Source: Lacinutrix sp. WUR7
GTDB taxonomy: Bacteria; Bacteroidota; Bacteroidia; Flavobacteriales; Flavobacteriaceae
Direction: 5' to 3'
NCBI RefSeq assembly: GCF_016864015.1
Contig: NZ_CP045067.1
Location: forward strand, 3,296,001 to 3,360,000
DNA length: 64,000 bases
A program made the position numbers and the translations under genes. Numbering within the stretch: the stretch's first letter is position 1; every line of letters begins with the position of its first letter. The notes under the pieces are model-generated. The model was not told where the DNA came from. It did not search any database and saw nothing but the letters and a program-made list of their open reading frames with translations. Shown here in pieces: positions 63,814-64,000 of this stretch.

Positions 63814-64000
63814 ACCATAAATACACCTTTCGGTTTATTCTCAAAGTACTTTCATTGAAAATATATTTGCATCTTAACAAATGCTAAAAGTATCCTCCTA
63901 ATTTTATTAAATTGAAAGGTTTACTTAATCTTTAATAGCTTTTTTATTAGTGATGTAATGTCACTAGACAAAGAAAACTGAAGTACAACAAAACCATAAA

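Noticed and set aside
63814-64000. Possible end of a minus-strand gene at the right edge (sequence resembling KKAIKD stop)
   Set aside because: The frame has a TGA 11 codons before that stop, so no coding sequence can be supported within the window.

Overview
The window looks like the chromosome of a marine-type member of the Flavobacteriaceae (Bacteroidota). Evidence: strong AT richness, scarce Shine-Dalgarno sequences, several TAnnTTTG-type promoter boxes, two large proteins with type IX secretion (T9SS) C-terminal sorting domains, and gene sets typical of the group (bshA, serB with an ACT-like N-terminus, MutS2 without Smr, a divergent amidase/lptD pair, GH3-beta-lactamase fusion, DUF3570/DUF4266/ApbE). 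No rRNA, tRNA, CRISPR array, transposase or integrase was seen.

Region 1 (1-4.6 kb) is accessory. A truncated gene and its terminator are followed by two units built like integron gene cassettes. Each begins with a GTTxxxx core whose first 9 bases are the exact reverse complement of a 9-base site after its own gene (462-470 with 2820-2828; 3011-3019 with 4332-4340). The first carries a PHP-domain/ABC-type ATPase and an overlapping small gene, a plausible two-gene nucleic-acid-processing or defence system. The second carries a secreted beta-lactamase-fold serine hydrolase. No integron integrase is present, so this resembles an integrase-less attC cluster. It is the most interesting part of the window.

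Region 2 (4.6-25.2 kb) is mostly housekeeping: a lipoprotein alpha/beta hydrolase, MutS2, a DCC-family thiol oxidoreductase, small lipoproteins, a two-domain sulfurtransferase with an extra helical tail, a dicarboxylate/amino-acid symporter, chorismate synthase, a duplicated-domain lipoprotein, an LpxH-like phosphoesterase, a large FAD/Fe-S oxidoreductase, a DUF937-OmpA protein, a small outer-membrane barrel and BshA (bacillithiol synthesis). Between the symporter and the sulfurtransferase lies an exact 115-bp tandem repeat in about eight copies.

Region 3 (25.4-38 kb) is a long minus-strand block: GH3-beta-lactamase fusion; a thioredoxin-ApbE-DUF4266-DUF3570 operon (a likely exported flavinylation or redox module); SerB; a conserved small protein; two HdrB/HdrC-like Fe-S proteins; an MCE/MlaD protein; and a peptidoglycan amidase. 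LptD diverges from the amidase.

Region 4 (41-46.4 kb) has RidA, a DoxX-like membrane protein, and two neighbouring exported proteins (an amidohydrolase and a beta-propeller) that share a paralogous NTF2/SnoaL-like domain.

Region 5 (46.4-64 kb) is dominated by two adjacent T9SS-secreted repeat proteins of about 1722 and 3399 residues, followed by a divergent exported Arg/Ser/Thr/Pro-rich repeat protein. The 3399-residue gene contains a 237-bp tandem repeat with a 474-bp higher-order duplication.

Dispersed small palindromes occur in many gaps. One class (CCTGC-N4-GCAGG) sits 6-8 bases upstream of the start codon of three unrelated genes.
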